Shown here: positions 6,335 through 8,010 of the stretch, in pieces
Position numbering within the stretch: the stretch's first letter is position 1
How the letters are laid out: every line of letters starts with the position of its first letter
NCBI GenBank assembly: GCA_020832725.1
Contig: JAFIEC010000223.1
Coordinates: 1 to 8,010, forward strand
Direction of reading: 5' to 3'
DNA: 8,010 nucleotides
DNA from: Paracoccaceae bacterium
GTDB taxonomy: Bacteria; Pseudomonadota; Alphaproteobacteria; Rhodobacterales; Rhodobacteraceae
The notes under the pieces: model-generated
What the model was told of the DNA's origin: nothing
Seen by the model: the letters and a program-made list of their open reading frames with translations, nothing else
Databases searched by the model: none
Made by a program: the position numbers and the translations under genes

Positions 6335-7306
6335 ATGGGGCGCGGGTTGGCGGCTCGAATCGCGGGGGCGGTTCTGACGTTCTGGGCCATCGCCTCGGGG
6401 CTGTTCGTCCTGATGCAACTGGCCCCCGGCGATGCCGCCCTGGCGCTGGGCGGAGATTTCCAGACGGCCCGGACGCTGGCCGCCGAGCAGGCGCGTCTGG
6501 GCACCGATGCGGGGCCGGGCGCGCGCTATCTGGACTGGATGCGGGGGCTTGTCCGGGGCGATCCGGGCCAGTCGCTGCAATACCGCGCCCCGGTCGCCCG
6601 GATCATTGCCGAGCGGCTGCCGGTCACACTGGCACTGGTTCTTCCGGCCTTTGTGCTGTCGGCACTGGCGGGCACCGGGCTGGCCCTGCGCGCGGCACGC
6701 GCGCCGGGCGGCACGGGCGACAGGCTGACCGCGCTGGCGGTGCTGACGCTCTACGCCTTGCCGGTCTATGCAGTGGCACATCTGCTGATCGTGATCTTCG
6801 CGCTGAACCTGGGCTGGCTGCCGGTCCAGGGCCTGAGGGACCTGCGCGCCCCGGCCACGGGCGGTGGCGCGGCTCTGCTGGACGCGGCACGCCATCTGGT
6901 GCTGCCGATCACGGCTCTGGCCAGCCAGCAGATGGCGCTGGTCTGGCTTGTCGTGCGGGCAGGCCTGCTGGAGGCGCGGGCCGCGCCGCATTTCGCGACC
7001 GCGCTGGCCAAGGGGCTGGCCCCCTCGGTCGCGCTGCGCCGCCATGCCCTGCCTCAGGCGGGGCTGGCGCTGGCCGCCGCCCTGGGCGCGCGCTTTGCGG
7101 GCCTGCTGACGGCGGCCACGCTCATCGAGGTGGTCTTCGGCCTGCCGGGGCTGGGTCGTCTGATGGTGCAGGCCGCGCTGGCACGGGACCATCCGCTGCT
7201 GCTGGGCTGCTTTCTGTGCGCGGTCCTGCTGACGCTTCTGGCCAATGCGGCGGCGGATGCCGCATGCCGTGGGCTCGACCCCCGGATCGGGATGCAGGGG
7301 CCATGA
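6335..7306 (+). CDS. ABC transporter permease, NikB/DppB type
   Basis: This 323-residue inner-membrane permease forms half of the channel. Hydrophobic segments are at about 10-30, 95-120, 132-160, 186-208, 242-265 and 287-309, the six expected for DppB/NikB proteins. MQLAPGDAA (27-35) is the usual N-terminal signature just after the first segment. The ATPase-docking EAA-like loop is ATALAKGLAP...RHALPQA (221-242), and the conserved EVVFGLPGLGRLMVQA (265-280) with RDHPLLLG (284-291) follows. The gene starts 6 bp after the binding-protein stop and has only a weak ribosome-binding site, so translation is probably coupled. Its stop overlaps the next permease start in an ATGA (7303-7306). nikB is likely if the operon imports nickel, but permease sequence does not settle the substrate. 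Confidence 0.88.
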   Translation: MGRGLAARIAGAVLTFWAIASGLFVLMQLAPGDAALALGGDFQTARTLAAEQARLGTDAGPGARYLDWMRGLVRGDPGQSLQYRAPVARIIAERLPVTLALVLPAFVLSALAGTGLALRAARAPGGTGDRLTALAVLTLYALPVYAVAHLLIVIFALNLGWLPVQGLRDLRAPATGGGAALLDAARHLVLPITALASQQMALVWLVVRAGLLEARAAPHFATALAKGLAPSVALRRHALPQAGLALAAALGARFAGLLTAATLIEVVFGLPGLGRLMVQAALARDHPLLLGCFLCAVLLTLLANAAADAACRGLDPRIGMQGP

Positions 7307-8010
7307 ATGCGCCATCGCTCATGGCAGGCCCGCGACAATGGCGCAGGAGGCACCGGACGCCGGGGCAATCGGCGGGGCTTGCGGTGCTGGCGTTGCTGGC
7401 TCTTGCGGCACTTGCCGCCCCCCTTGCCTGCACGGGCGGGCCGCTGGCCGCCGTCGCGCCGCCCCTGATGCCGCCCGCACCCGGGCCCGACCCCGCGCTC
7501 TGGCTGGGCAGCGACGATCTCGGCCGCTCCGTGGCCTGCATGACCGCCTTTGGCCTGCGGGCCTCCTCCGTGGTGGCGACGGGGACCCTGGCGATCGCGC
7601 TTGTCGTCGGGCTGGGCACGGGCCTTGCCGCCGGGGCCGCAGGAGGATTTTGGGATGCGGTGCTCTCCCGGCTGATCGCCGCCTTTCAGGTGATCCCGCG
7701 CTTTCTGCTGGCGTTGGTCGTCGTCGCGCTGTTCGGCCCGTCGCTGATGCTGCTTGTTCTGGTGCTGGGTGCCACCTCCTGGACGCTGGTAGCCCGCATC
7801 GCCCGGGCCGAGGCGATGAGTCTGGGCCGACGGCCCTTTGTCCTGGCGGCGCATGCGCTGGGTGCCGGGCCGGGGCGGATCATCCTGCGCCATATCCTGC
7901 CCAACGCCCTGCCCCCGGTGCGCAGCGCGCTGCCGCTGGTCGCGGGCGGGGCCATTGCGGCCGAGGCGGGCCTGGGCTTTCTCGGCCTTGGCGCGCCCGA
8001 GGCCACAAGC
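7303..8010 (+). CDS. ABC transporter permease, NikC/DppC type (3' end beyond window)
   Basis: This is the second permease of the importer; 236 codons are visible and stay open to the last base. It starts with ATG AAT GCG overlapping the upstream stop in an ATGA. An N-terminal hydrophobic segment lies at about 24-44, followed by the family motif LGSDDLGRS (68-76). Further membrane segments are at about 88-114, 126-143 and 145-163. The ATPase-docking loop is seen as AAHALGAGPGRIILRHILPN (182-201), and EAGLGFLGLGAPE (221-233) is the conserved NikC/DppC C-terminal signature. Around 40 residues are expected beyond the edge, probably followed by one or two ATPase genes. The partner of this protein is the permease at 6335-7306. 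Confidence 0.85.
   Translation, partial: MNAPSLMAGPRQWRRRHRTPGQSAGLAVLALLALAALAAPLACTGGPLAAVAPPLMPPAPGPDPALWLGSDDLGRSVACMTAFGLRASSVVATGTLAIALVVGLGTGLAAGAAGGFWDAVLSRLIAAFQVIPRFLLALVVVALFGPSLMLLVLVLGATSWTLVARIARAEAMSLGRRPFVLAAHALGAGPGRIILRHILPNALPPVRSALPLVAGGAIAAEAGLGFLGLGAPEATS

Noticed and set aside
3917..7315. A 1132-codon open minus-strand frame that continues upstream of nikR through the importer genes
   Set aside because: It is the antisense of clearly conserved transporter genes, is rich in Gln, Arg and Pro, and nikR has its own good ribosome-binding site and start at 4444. Long antisense frames are normal at this GC content.

Overview
The window is a very GC-rich piece of bacterial chromosome carrying parts of two ABC importer operons, a GNAT acetyltransferase gene and a NikR-type regulator gene. 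The high GC content, the ATGA stop/start overlaps and the look of the proteins suggest an alphaproteobacterium, perhaps Rhodobacterales. That placement is inference; there is no rRNA or other phylogenetic marker here.

Left block (1-3116, minus strand): a ynjBCD-type importer in the order ynjB (periplasmic binding protein), ynjC (fused double permease), ynjD (ATPase). The genes are joined by 4-bp ATGA overlaps. ynjD keeps only about 16 believable N-terminal residues before the sequence turns into near-pure C/G homopolymer at the window edge, probably a poor-quality contig end. The substrate of this importer family is not established.

Middle (3117-3916): a 206-bp divergent intergenic region, then a plus-strand GNAT acetyltransferase gene. 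It converges on nikR with only 18 bp between the two stop codons.

Right block (3917-8010): nikR is on the minus strand, and a family-5 (nickel/peptide) ABC importer is on the plus strand (binding protein, NikB-like permease, start of a NikC-like permease). The 318-bp divergent region between them holds a near-perfect NikR box, GTATGA-N16-TCTTAC, just upstream of the binding-protein gene. It also holds a long imperfect hairpin. The ATPase genes are presumably beyond the right edge.

The most interesting point is the regulator. Its DNA-reading N-terminus is the same as E. coli NikR at the key positions and its operator is present. Yet by manual alignment all four high-affinity nickel ligands (E. 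coli H76, H87, H89, C95) are replaced by Leu, Ser, Pro and Ala. The protein also has a C-terminal extension of about 45 residues with a His-rich stretch. This could be a NikR derivative that keeps its operator but uses a changed metal site, or another signal, to control a nickel/peptide-type importer.
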